Made by a program: the position numbers and the translations under genes. Source: JACDBE01 sp963714055 (lineage in GTDB: Bacteria > Actinomycetota > Acidimicrobiia > Spongiisociales > UBA5794). Taken from it: DNA of 64,000 bases. Shown here one piece after another: positions 41,039 through 50,959 of this stretch. The notes under the pieces were generated by a model that had not been told where the DNA came from, did no database searches, and saw only the letters and a program-made list of their open reading frames with translations. Location: NCBI GenBank assembly GCA_963714055.1, contig OY970227.1, positions 682,001-746,000 of the forward strand. The letters run 5' to 3'. The stretch's first letter is position 1, and each line of letters opens with the position of its first letter.

Positions 41039-41281
41039 TCATGCCGACTTCGCCGGGAGTACCTCTCGCTCGTTAACGACGGCAGCGGCGTACTCCACGG
41101 CGGCTCGGATGTCCTCCGGCTCCAGATACGAATAGTCATCGAGCACCTGCTCCGAGGTCCGACCCGCGGCGAGCTGACCGAGCACCGTGGCGACCGTGAC
41201 CCGAAGGTTACGAATGGTCGGCGCGACCACCCATCCGCTCCGGATGCGCTGCGATCCTGTCGGGAAGCCGTTGGTCTTCAC
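41039..41281 (-). CDS. DUF433-family antitoxin-like protein (orphan)
   Basis: The 80-residue frame matches the DUF433 core TIRNLRVTVATVLGQLAAGR followed by TSEQVLDDYSYLEPEDIRAAVEYAA. These winged-helix-like proteins usually pair with a DUF5615 PIN-like toxin encoded immediately downstream. Here no such gene follows before the membrane-protein gene. The N-terminus (MKTNGFPTGSQRIRSGW) is unlike the usual R-I-x-x-D-P-x-x-x-x-G-K-P, so the 5' end may also be damaged. No gene is seen in 41282-41545. Confidence 0.55.
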   Translation of the reverse strand: MKTNGFPTGSQRIRSGWVVAPTIRNLRVTVATVLGQLAAGRTSEQVLDDYSYLEPEDIRAAVEYAAAVVNEREVLPAKSA

Positions 41282-41545
41282 CTCGAAGGGGAATGGATGC
41301 CTTCACCAGCCGGAGCACTGGCAAAGTGTTGACCGGAGCCGCCGCATAAGTGATCGACGAGCGAGACAGCGCTCTCAGGCGGCGGCTCCCAGAACCGCCG
41401 ACGGCGAACCAAAGCCTCAAGAGGAGCACGACGGGGAACTGGGCCAGCAGCCATGGAGCCGGTCGCAGAGGTGCACCGCCCGATCGCCAGGCGAGGTAGA
41501 TGCCTCGGCGGGTGATCGTTGGCGATCATCGAATCCAGTTCAGGC

Positions 41546-41821
41546 CTAAGCCACCGGGTCTTGGCTCAGCTCCATCCAGCGCAGGGACTCGAAGGTCACC
41601 CGGAGCCCGGACGGTGATGCGACGACGACCATGATCACGGTCCCGCACGTGGAGCAGCGCAGGACGTCTCCCGGGGCCTGCCGGTATGCGATGACGGAGC
41701 CGAGGGGGCCGACCGAACCGCACGTCGCACAGCAGGCCCGTTCGTCGGTCATCTCCCGTCCGAACACGTCGTGGAAGAGGGCACCCAGGGCGTTGCCGTC
41801 GAGATGGGCGTCGCTTGTCAT
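41546..41821 (-). CDS. DUF6510-like zinc-ribbon protein
   Basis: The 91-residue protein has two Cys pairs (ACCATCG and LRCSTCG) spaced like a zinc ribbon, after LDGNALGALFHDVFGREMT. Proteins of this type commonly follow a ferredoxin-NADP-reductase-like gene and a molybdopterin oxidoreductase gene in actinobacteria, exactly the order found here. ATG 41821 overlaps the reductase TGA (ATGA). It may be an electron-transfer or assembly partner. Confidence 0.75.
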   Translation of the reverse strand: MTSDAHLDGNALGALFHDVFGREMTDERACCATCGSVGPLGSVIAYRQAPGDVLRCSTCGTVIMVVVASPSGLRVTFESLRWMELSQDPVA

Positions 41822-42578
41822 TGTGGGCCTCCTGAGGGACCGAACCGTTCGGTCTTGACGCGCCCGGGCTCGTGCCCGAGGTGGACGAGCGTCGACGCGA
41901 CCGTCTCGACGAAACCGGTCGGACCGCATACGTAACAGAGCGGTCGGTCGTCGGCCGGCCACACCGCCTCGCCGAGCATCGCCTCGTCGACGCGGCACGC
42001 GGATATCCACCCCAGCCGGAGGGCTGCGAGCGGGTGAGCGTGTGGACGATCTCGACACCCGGGTACCCGTCGGCGATCCCATCCAGCTCGTCCCGATAGA
42101 TCACGTCCTCCCAGGACCGTGACGAGACGAGAAGCCGGACCGGCACACCGCCCGATGCCGCCACACGGGACCGGACCATTGCCATCAACGGCACCAGGCC
42201 ACTGCCTCCGCCGATCAATTGGAGAGGCCCGCCACGTGCCGGCTCCCACACGAAGTAGCCACCGATCGGCCCCCGCAGCTCGAGCCCGTCGCCCACCAGG
42301 ACTTCCTCGAGCAGATACGCCGAGACCTCCCCGTCATCGACCAGCTCCACCGTGATCGTCAGGCGCTGTCCGTCCGGGGGCGTCGCTATCGAATAGCTCC
42401 GCTGAGCCTGATAGCCGTCCTCGGCAGTCAGGCGAATGTCGACGTGCTGGCCCGGGAGATGCCCCGTCCAGCCGGGACACTCGAGAACGAAGCTGCGCAC
42501 CCGTGCCGTCTCGTCGGCCAGGGCGACCACCTCGGCCCGTAGCCAGTTCAGTCGCCCGCGTACCGCTGCTCGCGCCAT
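41818..42578 (-). pseudogene. FAD/NAD(P)-binding ferredoxin-reductase-type protein, frameshifted
   Basis: From ATG 42578 the frame shows the FNR-type FAD site (RSYSIATPP), PIGGYFVW, the NAD(P) motif LIGGGSGLVPLMAMVR and VIYRDELDGIA. Near 42005-42015 the frame breaks after SGWGGYPRA. In the next frame the end continues as RVDEAMLGEAVWPADDRPLC and CGPTGFVETVASTLVHLG, with TGA at 41818-41820 overlapping the next ATG. One indel thus splits an otherwise complete gene of about 252 codons. Intact, it would pass electrons between NAD(P)H and the oxidoreductase next door. Confidence 0.78.
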
Positions 42579-43150
42579 GGGTCTCCGTAGTTGTGATACC
42601 CGTACGACTCCCAGAACCCCGGCTGATCGGTCTCGTGCAGCTCGATCCCCCGCACCCACTTGGCGCTCTTCCAAAAGTAGAGATGGGGCACCAACAACCG
42701 GGCCGGGCCGCCGTGCTCCGCGGCCAGCGGCTCCCCCCCATAGGCGAACGCCACCCACGCCTTGCCCCCAGTGAGGTCCCCGACCGGCACGTTGGTGGTG
42801 TACCCGCCATGGGAATGAACCAGCGCGAAGCCGGCCGATTCGCCCACACCGGCGAGAAGCGTGTCGACCGACACGCCCTCCCACGAGGTGTCGAGCTTCG
42901 ACCACTTGGTGACGCAGTGGATGTCCACCGTCACCTCCTCACTGGGAAGCGCCCTGAAGTCCTCCCAAGTCCACGAAACCGGGTCCCCCGCACCGCTGAG
43001 GGTGAACCGCCACTCGTCGAGCGAGATCCGCGGGGTCGGACCGGCGGAGAGCACAGGAAACCCGCTCGTGACATATTGACCCGGCGGGACACGACCCTCC
43101 GGCGCGTCCACAGCCCGCCGCCTCCTGAAACCCCTCGAGATGAAACTCAC
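42548..43150 (-). CDS. Sulfite-oxidase/YedY-like molybdopterin oxidoreductase
   Basis: The 200-residue protein has the SUOX fold: GFPVLSAGPTPRISLDEWRF, FRALPSEEVTVDIHCVTKWS with Cys79 as the likely molybdenum ligand, WEGVSVDTLLAGV, HGGYTTNVPVGDL, GGPARLLVPHLYFWKSAKWV and GFWESYGYHNYGDPW. No Tat signal is present, so it may work in the cytoplasm with the reductase encoded 30 bp into its 3' end. GTG 43150 follows TTGGAGC. The frame stays open upstream without similarity. Confidence 0.85.
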   Translation of the reverse strand: MSFISRGFRRRRAVDAPEGRVPPGQYVTSGFPVLSAGPTPRISLDEWRFTLSGAGDPVSWTWEDFRALPSEEVTVDIHCVTKWSKLDTSWEGVSVDTLLAGVGESAGFALVHSHGGYTTNVPVGDLTGGKAWVAFAYGGEPLAAEHGGPARLLVPHLYFWKSAKWVRGIELHETDQPGFWESYGYHNYGDPWREQRYAGD

Positions 43151-43404
43151 CCGCTGCTCCAACCATCCTGAGGTCTCGCCGCAGATGGGACGATACCCAC
43201 GAGACCCTCGCCCTGCCGCAACGTGCACGATCGAGCCGACCAGTCCGCGGTCAAACCACTCGTCATCGTCGGACAACGTGGCGGCACTCGATGTGCCCGA
43301 GGCTCGGGCCTCACCTCGTACAAAGGCAGTTGCGGGCACCAGTCGCCGTAACGGGCCCGCCGCTCAGGGCGGAAAGGATCATCGCGCCGGGCGACGACCA
43401 AGGG

Positions 43405-44148
43405 TCAGCTGCGCTGGTCAGCGGCTGCGGTTGTCGCCTCGACGGCCTGAAGGATGAGCTGGGTCGCGGCCTCGGGTTGAGACACGAACGAGACGTGTGA
43501 AGCCGGCACCTCCACGATCGTCGCGTTCGCCCGCTCGGCCATGAACCGCTGCAGCGCCGGTGGGATCGCCTTGTCCTCGGTACCGAGCAAATACCAGCAC
43601 GGCAGTGTGTTCCACGCTGGCGGGGCCGACGGCGTGGCTGCGAACGCGGCGGCGGCGTACGGCCGCTGCGCCGCCGCCATCACTGCGGCCGTCTCGGGAT
43701 CGACATCGGCGGCGAAGGCTTCGTGGAACGCCTCGGGGGCGAGGTAGAGGTCGACGCCCTCGCTCCCGTCGGGGTTGGTGAACGGAACGGGCCTGATCGA
43801 AGGCCCCACCAGGCTGCCCTCGAACTTCTCGAGGAGCTGCTGCTGGCTCTCGCCCACGTCGCACATCCAGCCGTTGAGGTAGACCAGCGCCTGGACCTGC
43901 TCGTTGCCGATGGCGGCGGTGGAGATCACATTGCCGCCGTAGGAGTGGCCGACGAGCACGATCGGACCGGTCAGGGTCCGCAGGAACTCGGCCAGGTAGG
44001 CGGCGTCACCCGCGAGATCGCGAAGCGGATTGCCGAACCCGATGACGGAATACCCGCGGTCCCGAAGGGCGCGGATCTCGGCGTCGAAGCCCGTCGCGTC
44101 GGCCCAGGCACCGTGGACCAGGACGATCGTCGGGGTCTCAGCGGCCAT
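43405..44148 (-). CDS. Alpha/beta-hydrolase (salicylate-esterase/EstA-like)
   Basis: The 247-residue cytoplasmic enzyme shows IVLVHGAWADATGF, VGHSYGGNVIS (Ser69), ALVYLNGWMCDVGES, LLGTEDKAIPPALQRFM with the acid, and ASHVSFVSQPEAA with the His. It is the close paralogue of the exported hydrolase at 47367-48230. The pair flanks the LuxR-type gene. ATG 44148 follows GGAGAGG. Confidence 0.87.
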   Translation of the reverse strand: MAAETPTIVLVHGAWADATGFDAEIRALRDRGYSVIGFGNPLRDLAGDAAYLAEFLRTLTGPIVLVGHSYGGNVISTAAIGNEQVQALVYLNGWMCDVGESQQQLLEKFEGSLVGPSIRPVPFTNPDGSEGVDLYLAPEAFHEAFAADVDPETAAVMAAAQRPYAAAAFAATPSAPPAWNTLPCWYLLGTEDKAIPPALQRFMAERANATIVEVPASHVSFVSQPEAATQLILQAVEATTAAADQRS

Positions 44149-44342
44149 CGTGGTCACCTCTCCTGTGTTGACGGTTTGCCGGTGCCGCGACTGTACCCGG
44201 CGCGTCAAATGCTCGGTTGCGTCGAAGGCGAATCCTCCTCCGGAGAAGCGGGGGAAGTCCATATGGAACTCTGAATGCCATGCCGGCCCGTCGGGTCCGT
44301 CTTCTCGTGATGCCCGCAGCCTCTAACTCGGGTCACCGCCGC

Positions 44343-47125
44343 CTAACGTGGTTTCAGTTCGAGCTGCGGATATCGAGGCGTCCGCGGGCTCTGCAACGCG
44401 TGGCGGAGCTCTCTCCGAGAACTGATGCCCAGCTTGGTGAACACCTTGTGCAGGTGGTATTCGACGGTCCGCGGGCTGAGGAAGAGTTCGGCGCCGATCT
44501 CCGGGTTGGCGTATCCCTCACTGGCGAGCCTGGCAATCAGCGCCTCTTGGGTTGTGGCCTCGAAGGTGGTCTCGACTGTGCGTTTGCGTGCCGTCTCACC
44601 GGTTGCCACAAGCTCGCGAACGGGCACGCTCGGCAAACCCCTCTGCTCCGAACTCGCTGAATGCTTCGTAAGCGGCCCTCAGCTGCTCCCGGGCATCCAC
44701 TCGCCGTCCCTCGCGACGGAGCCACTCGCCGAATACGAGCTGGGCCCGAGCTAGATCTGTGCGCATCCGGGTCCGGGCTAGACGCTCGATCGCCTCACGG
44801 TATAGCTGCTCGGCGGCATCGCCCTCGGTCAAGAGTGCGCGCGAGCGGGCTTCCACGCCCAGTGCCCAGTCTGTGCCGCTGGCTTGTGTGCTCTCCGAAA
44901 GGCGCTCAACAGCATCGCCAGCAATCTCGGGCTGGCCGCTACGTGCTGCGGCTTCGACGAGCTCTGCCAAGCTCCACTTCCGCGAGGCAAAATCGAGCTC
45001 GTGCCTGGCCGCCTCTTCGGCCGCGCTGAGCGCTGTCCTCGTACTTACCCAGCCCGTTGCACAGAACCGCCTCGAATGCGTGGGCGACGGTGACGGCCGC
45101 CCCTTGGCCACGCGACTCCGCCTCGCTGATCATGGCCTCGATCAGAGGGCGGGTCCCGCGCTCGTCGCCACGCCAGGCACCCAAGACGATCGGTCCGACG
45201 CGTGCCGCTTCGCTTCCAATCGCCTCACAAACGGCTGTCACCTCGTCGTACAGGAACGCGGCTGTCGCGAACTCTCCGGAGATGACATGGGCGGTGGCGA
45301 GCGAATCGAGCGCGGCAGGCAACTCGCTGAGCGCTCCGACCTGGCGGGTGCGCGCCACCTGACGGGTTGCAACTAGGTGCCAGCATTCGTCCTCCCACAG
45401 ATCCGCAGCAATGACCGATTCCAGCCATGGCCAGCGCAGTGTCTCCTGATCAGTGCTTTCCTCGTCACAAAACGTCTCCAATACCCGTTTCATCATCGGG
45501 GCTGACGCCGCGTACCCGTCCGTGAGACGCACGGCAAAGGCATCCAATACCTCGTCGGCCACCCTCGGCTGACGCGCCCTCGCCACCTGTCGCGCCGCCT
45601 CGCCCACCTCTCGCAACCCTGGGCCGCTCGCCAGACGGCCGGCGAAGATCGCCGCCGCGACAGCATCCAGGTAGGTGTCTCGGGCGAGCAGGATGTCGAG
45701 CTGCTCGAACCGGCGTGCCGCGGCGAGCAGGAGCGGAACAGCGTCGCGACCTCGGTTCTGGATGAACGCGATCTCGGCATGCAGAAGGTCGATCCGTGCA
45801 CGGCTCAACTCGTCGAGGGGCCCGGCTTCGGCAATCGCAACGAGCCGCGCCGCCTGCTCGAACGCCCCTGCACGCAACATCGCCTGTGCAGCATCCAACA
45901 TGCGCTGAGAGCGGCGGTTCGGATCTCTTGTCAACTCGGCGCTGCGTTCAAGAAAGGCGGCAGCCGCCGCCACGCCGCCACGAGCCTCCGCCCGATGAGC
46001 CGAGCGCTCGAGTTCCAGGGCGACATTCTCGTCGTGGCCTGGCGCCGCAAGCGCCAAATGCCAGGCCTGGCGGTCGGGATCGACCTCACCGTCGATGGAA
46101 TCAGCCAGTGCCCGGTGCACCTCTTGGCGGTCGGACACAGACCCCGCACCGTAGACCGCAGAGCGCATGAGAGGGTGACCGAATCGCACTCGGGCGCCAA
46201 CCTCGAGCAGACCAACGGACCTTGCCGGCGCCGCAGCCTCCGCAGTGATGCCCATCCGCTCAGCAGCACGCCACAACAGGGTCGCGTCGCCGACGGGCTC
46301 GGCGGCAGCAACAAGCAAGAGTCGGTTCGTGTCCGGTGGCAGCGTCTGGAGCCGTCTGCCGAAGTTCTCTTCCAACCGTTTCGCTAGCGGCCCAGAGTCA
46401 GGAGCCGCGAAGCCGCCAGCGAGTTCGGCAACCGTGAACTTCTGAGACAGTTCAAGGATCGCAAGGGGATTACCCCTTGTCTCCGCCACGATCCGGTCCT
46501 GCACCCGTGGGTCCAAGCGACCAGGCATGACGGACATCAATAGCGCGCGAGCGTCGCGGTCACTAAGACGCCCAACCTCTCGTTGAGGTAGACCCGAGAA
46601 GGCTTCGCGAGGATCACGAACTGCGAACACGAGGCCGATCGATTCCGCCAGCAGGCGCCTCGCAACGAAAGTCAGCACCTGCGCAGAGGCCCGATCCATC
46701 CACTGGGCATCATCAATGAGGCCGAGAAGGGGTTGCTCCTCGGCGACAGCTGACAGCAGGTTGAGCACAGCCAGGCTCACCAGGAAGCGATCTGGCGGCG
46801 GCCCAGAGCTAATGCCTAACGCTGTCTCGAGAGCTCCCCGCTGTGGATCGGTGAGGTCGCCTAGGCGGTCCAGCATTGTGGAGCACAACTGATAGACGCC
46901 AGCGAAGGCGAGTTCCATCTCAGACTGGATGCCGAAAGCTCGCTCGACTCGAAAATCCGAGGCACTCGTTGCCAAGTACTCCAACAGGGCGGTCTTGCCC
47001 ACCCCAGCTGCCCCGTGGATTATGAGCACCTGCGCCTGGCCGTTGCCAACACCGGTCGCCAGTCGCTCGAGAGCTTCGCGCTCTGGGTCACGGCCGTACA
47101 GGAGTCGCTCGTGATGATGCCGCAT
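44343..47125 (-). pseudogene. LuxR-family ATPase (LAL/MalT-like) regulator, two frameshifts
   Basis: The gene starts at 47125 and reads HHERLLYGRDPEREALERLA, Walker A HGAAGVGKTALLEYL, Walker B PLLGLIDDAQWMD, a long TPR-like region and, at the 3' end, a LuxR helix-turn-helix (YANPEIGAELFLSPRTVEYH then LHKVFTKLGISSRREL). One extra base near 45034 breaks the frame after GLGKYED, and another near 44616 breaks it between GFAERAR and ELVATGETARKR. Without these, one protein of about 927 residues results. Large LAL regulators bind ATP and inducers and activate neighbouring genes. The two flanking hydrolase genes are plausible targets. Confidence 0.82.
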
Positions 47126-47366
47126 GCGAGTTCCTCCGTACTTGACGGGAGGCTACTCGCATCGAGATGCACCGACGGAAGCGCGCATCTGAGGATGCGG
47201 AGGGCGAGAGCGAAGGCGATTCTCAGTGAGCGATCGGACTAGCCGAGGTTCCCTGCGAGTCCGGGCGACACCCAAGGGTCCGACTGGGGTGTTCCACAGA
47301 GGCGAGTCTGGATCGGTCTGACCGACGATCCGACTTGTACCCATAGCCCACGCAAGGAGAAGGATC

Positions 47367-48230
47367 ATGAACTATGCCAAGAGTCCGGAGCGGCCTCGTC
47401 GTCGCGTTCTTCTGATCGCGTCCGCTCTCGCCCTTGTGATGGTCGTCTTGCTTGTCCCTGGAGGGTCGTCGGGGGCCATGGCGCCGGCTGACCAGGGTGA
47501 GAAGCCCACGATCGTGTTGGTGCACGGGGACTGGGCCGACGCGTCGTCATGGAACAGCGTGATCCAGCGTCTACAGAGGCAAGGCTTCACAGTGGTCGCT
47601 CCGCCCAACCTGCTGCGTGGACCTTCCACAGACGCGCCGTACCTTGCCAGCTATCTGGAGACGATCTCGGGCCCAATTGTGTTGGTTGCCCACTCCTACG
47701 GCGGGTTCGTCATCACAAACGCCGCCACGGGCAACCCAGACGTGGAGGCGCTTGTCTACATCGACGCCTTCATACCCGACGAAGGCGAGATCGCCGGCGG
47801 TCTCGTGGCGAACAGTGGGTCCTGCATCGACCCCGTGAGTGTCCCACCCGAGAATGCGTTCAATTTCGTGCCTTTCGACGGCGGCCTGGATTTGTACCTG
47901 CGCTGGGAAGCGAACCCACCCTATCCCGGCTTCGCTGAGTGTTTCGCCAACGGGGTCAACCTCGAGAACGCCGCGGTTCTTGCCGCAACGCAACGGCCTG
48001 CGTCCGCCGCGCAATTCGAAGACCCTTCCGGGCCTCCCACGTGGAAGACGATCCCGTCTTGGTCGCTCATCGGAACCCTTGACCATGTGATCCCTCCCGC
48101 GCTGCAGGAGGAGATGTCCAGTCGGGCCGGCGCCACGATATCCAGGGTCAGAGCTGGCCACCTGACGCCGATCACACGCCCTACCGATGTCGTCAAGGTG
48201 ATCCTTTCCGCGGTCAACGCGACGACATGA
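47367..48230 (+). CDS. Exported alpha/beta-hydrolase
   Basis: The 287-residue protein starts at ATG 47367 after CAAGGAGAAG. An N-terminal signal or anchor (RRRVLLIASALALVMVVLLV) precedes the hydrolase core: IVLVHGDWADASSW, VAHSYGGFVIT (Ser110), EALVYIDAFIPDEGE, IGTLDHVIPPALQEEM and a late AGHLTPITRP. It matches the cytoplasmic hydrolase at 43405-44148 along its whole core, so one copy acts inside and one outside. It is divergent from the LuxR-type gene with 240 bp between them and no other gene there. Confidence 0.87.
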   Translation: MNYAKSPERPRRRVLLIASALALVMVVLLVPGGSSGAMAPADQGEKPTIVLVHGDWADASSWNSVIQRLQRQGFTVVAPPNLLRGPSTDAPYLASYLETISGPIVLVAHSYGGFVITNAATGNPDVEALVYIDAFIPDEGEIAGGLVANSGSCIDPVSVPPENAFNFVPFDGGLDLYLRWEANPPYPGFAECFANGVNLENAAVLAATQRPASAAQFEDPSGPPTWKTIPSWSLIGTLDHVIPPALQEEMSSRAGATISRVRAGHLTPITRPTDVVKVILSAVNATT

Positions 48231-48418
48231 CCCGCCGGTTCGAGGCCGCCGCCTGTCCACAGGTTCCAGCCGACTCGTAAGTCCGAGCAGCAGGCAGAGA
48301 CCCGGACGCGGCGACCTCCGCCGGATCACACCATCGCGCCGAGCCAGACTCTAAGGAGATGCCCCGTCAGCACACCGGCAGACCGGATACCTCCCTGGGC
48401 TTACACGAAGGTTCCGGT

Positions 48419-49177
48419 TTACGGAGCCGAGCTGAGACTCTGGGCGAGCCAGTCTTCGAGACGGACCGCACCAAGCTCGGCTTCTCTGTCGGGCAAGAGT
48501 GTCCGTTCTCCCAGTTGGGCTCCGAAGTAGCGTGCCGTCGGGTCGGCGATGACTTCTCGCGGATCCTTCTGTGCGTTGAGGCGTTCCCGGATGAGTTCGT
48601 CGAGTCGGAACTGCTCTGGTCCCGTCACCTCGATAGTTCCGTTGACGGGCGGGCCTGCTGCGGTCTTGCCGACAGCGCTCGCCACGTCGTCGGCGGCCAT
48701 GGGCTGGATCAGAACGGGAGCCAACCGGACGGTCATTCCGTCCGTCGCCGCGTCGGCGATGCTCTTGATGAACTCGAAGAACTGTGTGGCGTGCACGATG
48801 GAATACGGGATCAGTGACTCTTTGATCAGCTTCTCCTGGGCGATCTTGCCCCGGAAGTAGCCGCTCTCGGAGAGCCGATCGGTACCCACCACCGAGAGGG
48901 CCACGTGATGTCCAACTCCAGCCTGCCCCTCGGCTTCGAGGAGGTTCTTCGTCGAGGTTTCGAAGAATGCCAAGACTGCGTCAGCTTCGAACGACGGCGA
49001 GTTCGACACGTCGACTACAACGTCCGCTCCCTCGAGGACTTCCGCCAGTCCGTCGCCGGTGAGCGTGTTGACGCCCGTGTCGGGTGATGCGGGCACGGCC
49101 TCGTGGCCCTGCTCTGAGAGCTTGGTGACCAGTTTCGAGCCGATCAGTCCAGTTCCACCTATGACGACGATTCTCAT
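48419..49177 (-). CDS. NmrA/SDR-type NAD(P)-binding protein
   Basis: The 252-residue protein opens with the dinucleotide motif IVVIGGTGLIGSKLVTKL, has GADVVVDVSNSPSFE, a VALSVVGTDRLSESGYFRGK segment in place of the classical Tyr-x-x-x-Lys, and PYSIVHATQFFEFIKSI. This is typical of atypical SDR (NmrA-like) proteins that sense or reduce NAD(P). ATG 49177 follows AAGGGAG. 48231-48418 holds no gene. Confidence 0.85.
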   Translation of the reverse strand: MRIVVIGGTGLIGSKLVTKLSEQGHEAVPASPDTGVNTLTGDGLAEVLEGADVVVDVSNSPSFEADAVLAFFETSTKNLLEAEGQAGVGHHVALSVVGTDRLSESGYFRGKIAQEKLIKESLIPYSIVHATQFFEFIKSIADAATDGMTVRLAPVLIQPMAADDVASAVGKTAAGPPVNGTIEVTGPEQFRLDELIRERLNAQKDPREVIADPTARYFGAQLGERTLLPDREAELGAVRLEDWLAQSLSSAP

Positions 49178-49207
49178 GATCTCTTCACTCCCTTGCCTGT
49201 CCCTGGC

Positions 49208-49330
49208 TCAGCTCCGCAGGAACGTGAGCAGGGCGTTGTTGATCTGATCCTGATGCGTTGCTGTGATGCCGTGGGAGCCCGGGTAGATCACTCTCGCGCC
49301 CTTGATCAGCCGTGCCGATTCACCGAGTGC
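49208..49330 (-). pseudogene. C-terminal fragment of a haloperoxidase-type alpha/beta-hydrolase
   Basis: The minus strand reads SARLIKGARVIYPGSHGITA then THQDQINNALLTFLRS and stops at 49208. This is the catalytic-His end of non-haem chloroperoxidase-like hydrolases (consensus H-G-x-x-x-T-H-x-D-Q-x-N). Upstream to about 49600 the sequence is scrambled, with no Ser elbow, so only the tail survives. It lies 30 bp from the SDR start, in the same direction. Confidence 0.6.
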
Positions 49331-49763
49331 TCCCTTCCTCGGCGACTTCCGTGGAAGGCATCGTCGGGCTTTCGGGGGTGTTTCGCCTCCGTGGAACACC
49401 CCAGTCACCGTCGGAGCGTCGCTCCACAGAGGATCGATCGCCTTCTGTGAACTCCCTGGCCATCTTCCTAGGGGTGGAATCACCGGCGGCCATCTCCCGA
49501 GGCCGTCGACCAGGTTCTTGAAGGTCGGCGACCCATGGCGCGGTCGGCGCGGTCGGCGCGTTCGCTTTACCGTCGGTCACGGCCACTCGCGCTCGGGGGA
49601 TGACTAGGGAATGTCACGGAGGCGATCCATGGTCGGCTCATGTGAGAGTGGTGGCAGTGCGGCGCGTGCGCCGGGCGGGCCGCGACTTGATCCCTGCCGT
49701 GGTCGTTGCGACCGCTGCCCGAGGGGTCCGACGATGGCTGCAGCCCCCATCGGAAGGAACACC

Positions 49764-50600
49764 ATGAGCGAGCAGACGACCAATGCCCCGCCGATCGTGC
49801 TGATCCACGGGCTTTGGATGACCGCCCGAAGTTGGGACCGCTGGGTGGAGTACTACCGGGCGAAGGGACATGAGGTCATCGTGCCGACGTACCCGGGATT
49901 CGAGATCGAGGTGGAGGCGCTGCGGGAAAAGCCCGAGATCATCGCCGAGGCGTCCGTCCCCGACAACGCTCGACCATCTCAGCGAGGTGGTCGAGGGCCT
50001 GGACCGTCCGCCGATCATCATGGGCCACTCCTTCGGCGGGACCTTCACCCAACTCCTGGTCAACCGCGGCTTGGGCGCCGCCGCCGTGATGATCGACTCG
50101 GCGCCACCCGAGGGCGTGCGGGTGAACCCGCCGTCCCAGATCAAGTCCCTGTTCCCGATCCTCAAGAACCCGGCCAACCGGCACCGCGCGGTGGGCTTCA
50201 CCAAGGAGCAGTTCCACTACGCGTTCGCCAACACGGTCAGCCGGGAGGAGTCCGACGCGGCGTACGACCTCCTCCACATCCCGGCGCCCGGCAACTGGGT
50301 GTGGGCCTACGGCCTGATCGCCAACTGGAAGCCGGGCCACCAGGAGACCTGGGTCGACTACGACCTGGACGACCGTGCTCCGCTGCTGTTCATCATCGGC
50401 GGCAAGGACCACCTGATGCCGCCCTCGGTGATCCGCTCGAACGCGAAGAAGTACCGCAACTCCGAGGCGACTGACTGAGACCTACGAGTTCCCGGACCGC
50501 TCACACTTCACCGGTGTCGAGCCTGGCTGGGAGCAGGTGGCCGACTACGCGCTCGAGTGGGCGACGAGCCACGCGCGAGACGCGGCAGGGCTGACGAAAC
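49764..50600 (+). pseudogene. Alpha/beta-hydrolase with two frameshifts
   Basis: From ATG 49764 (GGAAGGA upstream) the frame reads PPIVLIHGLWMTARSWDRWV and HEVIVPTYPGFEIEVEAL. Near 49958-49970, at a CCCC run, it shifts to LDHLSEVVEGLDRPPIIMGH then SFGGTFTQLLVNRG (Ser elbow GHSFGG). Near 50472 it shifts again to TYEFPDRSHFTGVEPGWEQV then ADYALEWATSHARDAA, which carries the catalytic His. All three pieces together form a complete hydrolase of about 275 residues. The exact end near 50600 is uncertain. 50601-50959 shows no gene. Confidence 0.7.
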
Positions 50601-50959
50601 CACCAACAGCGGCAGCGTGGCCCTGCCCGATGAGGATGACTGTACGAGGCTGCCAACCGGCCCGATCGTTGTTCGCCGCGCGGGGCGGTGTCCCCGCCGG
50701 CGGCGATTCCGTCGGGGTGAGGTACCGCAGAGCGTCAGGTGCCTGCCGCGTCACAACCTCGACCAAGACACCGATGTCATTGGTGGAACACGATGTACGA
50801 ACTCGTCAGGCGGGACGGCCTCGACCCTGTAGGCGACGAGCGTGGCAGACGGGATGTCCGCGAGGTTGGGAGTTACGACTTGACACCGGCCGCTGGAACA
50901 CTCCACGAGCACCGACACGAACATCACCACCCACCTATTCGGCGGGTGGTGACCGTTAG

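Noticed and set aside
44343..44636. Stand-alone small LuxR regulator
   Set aside because: The helix-turn-helix piece has no independent start with a ribosome site and joins the large ATPase frame through one-base shifts.
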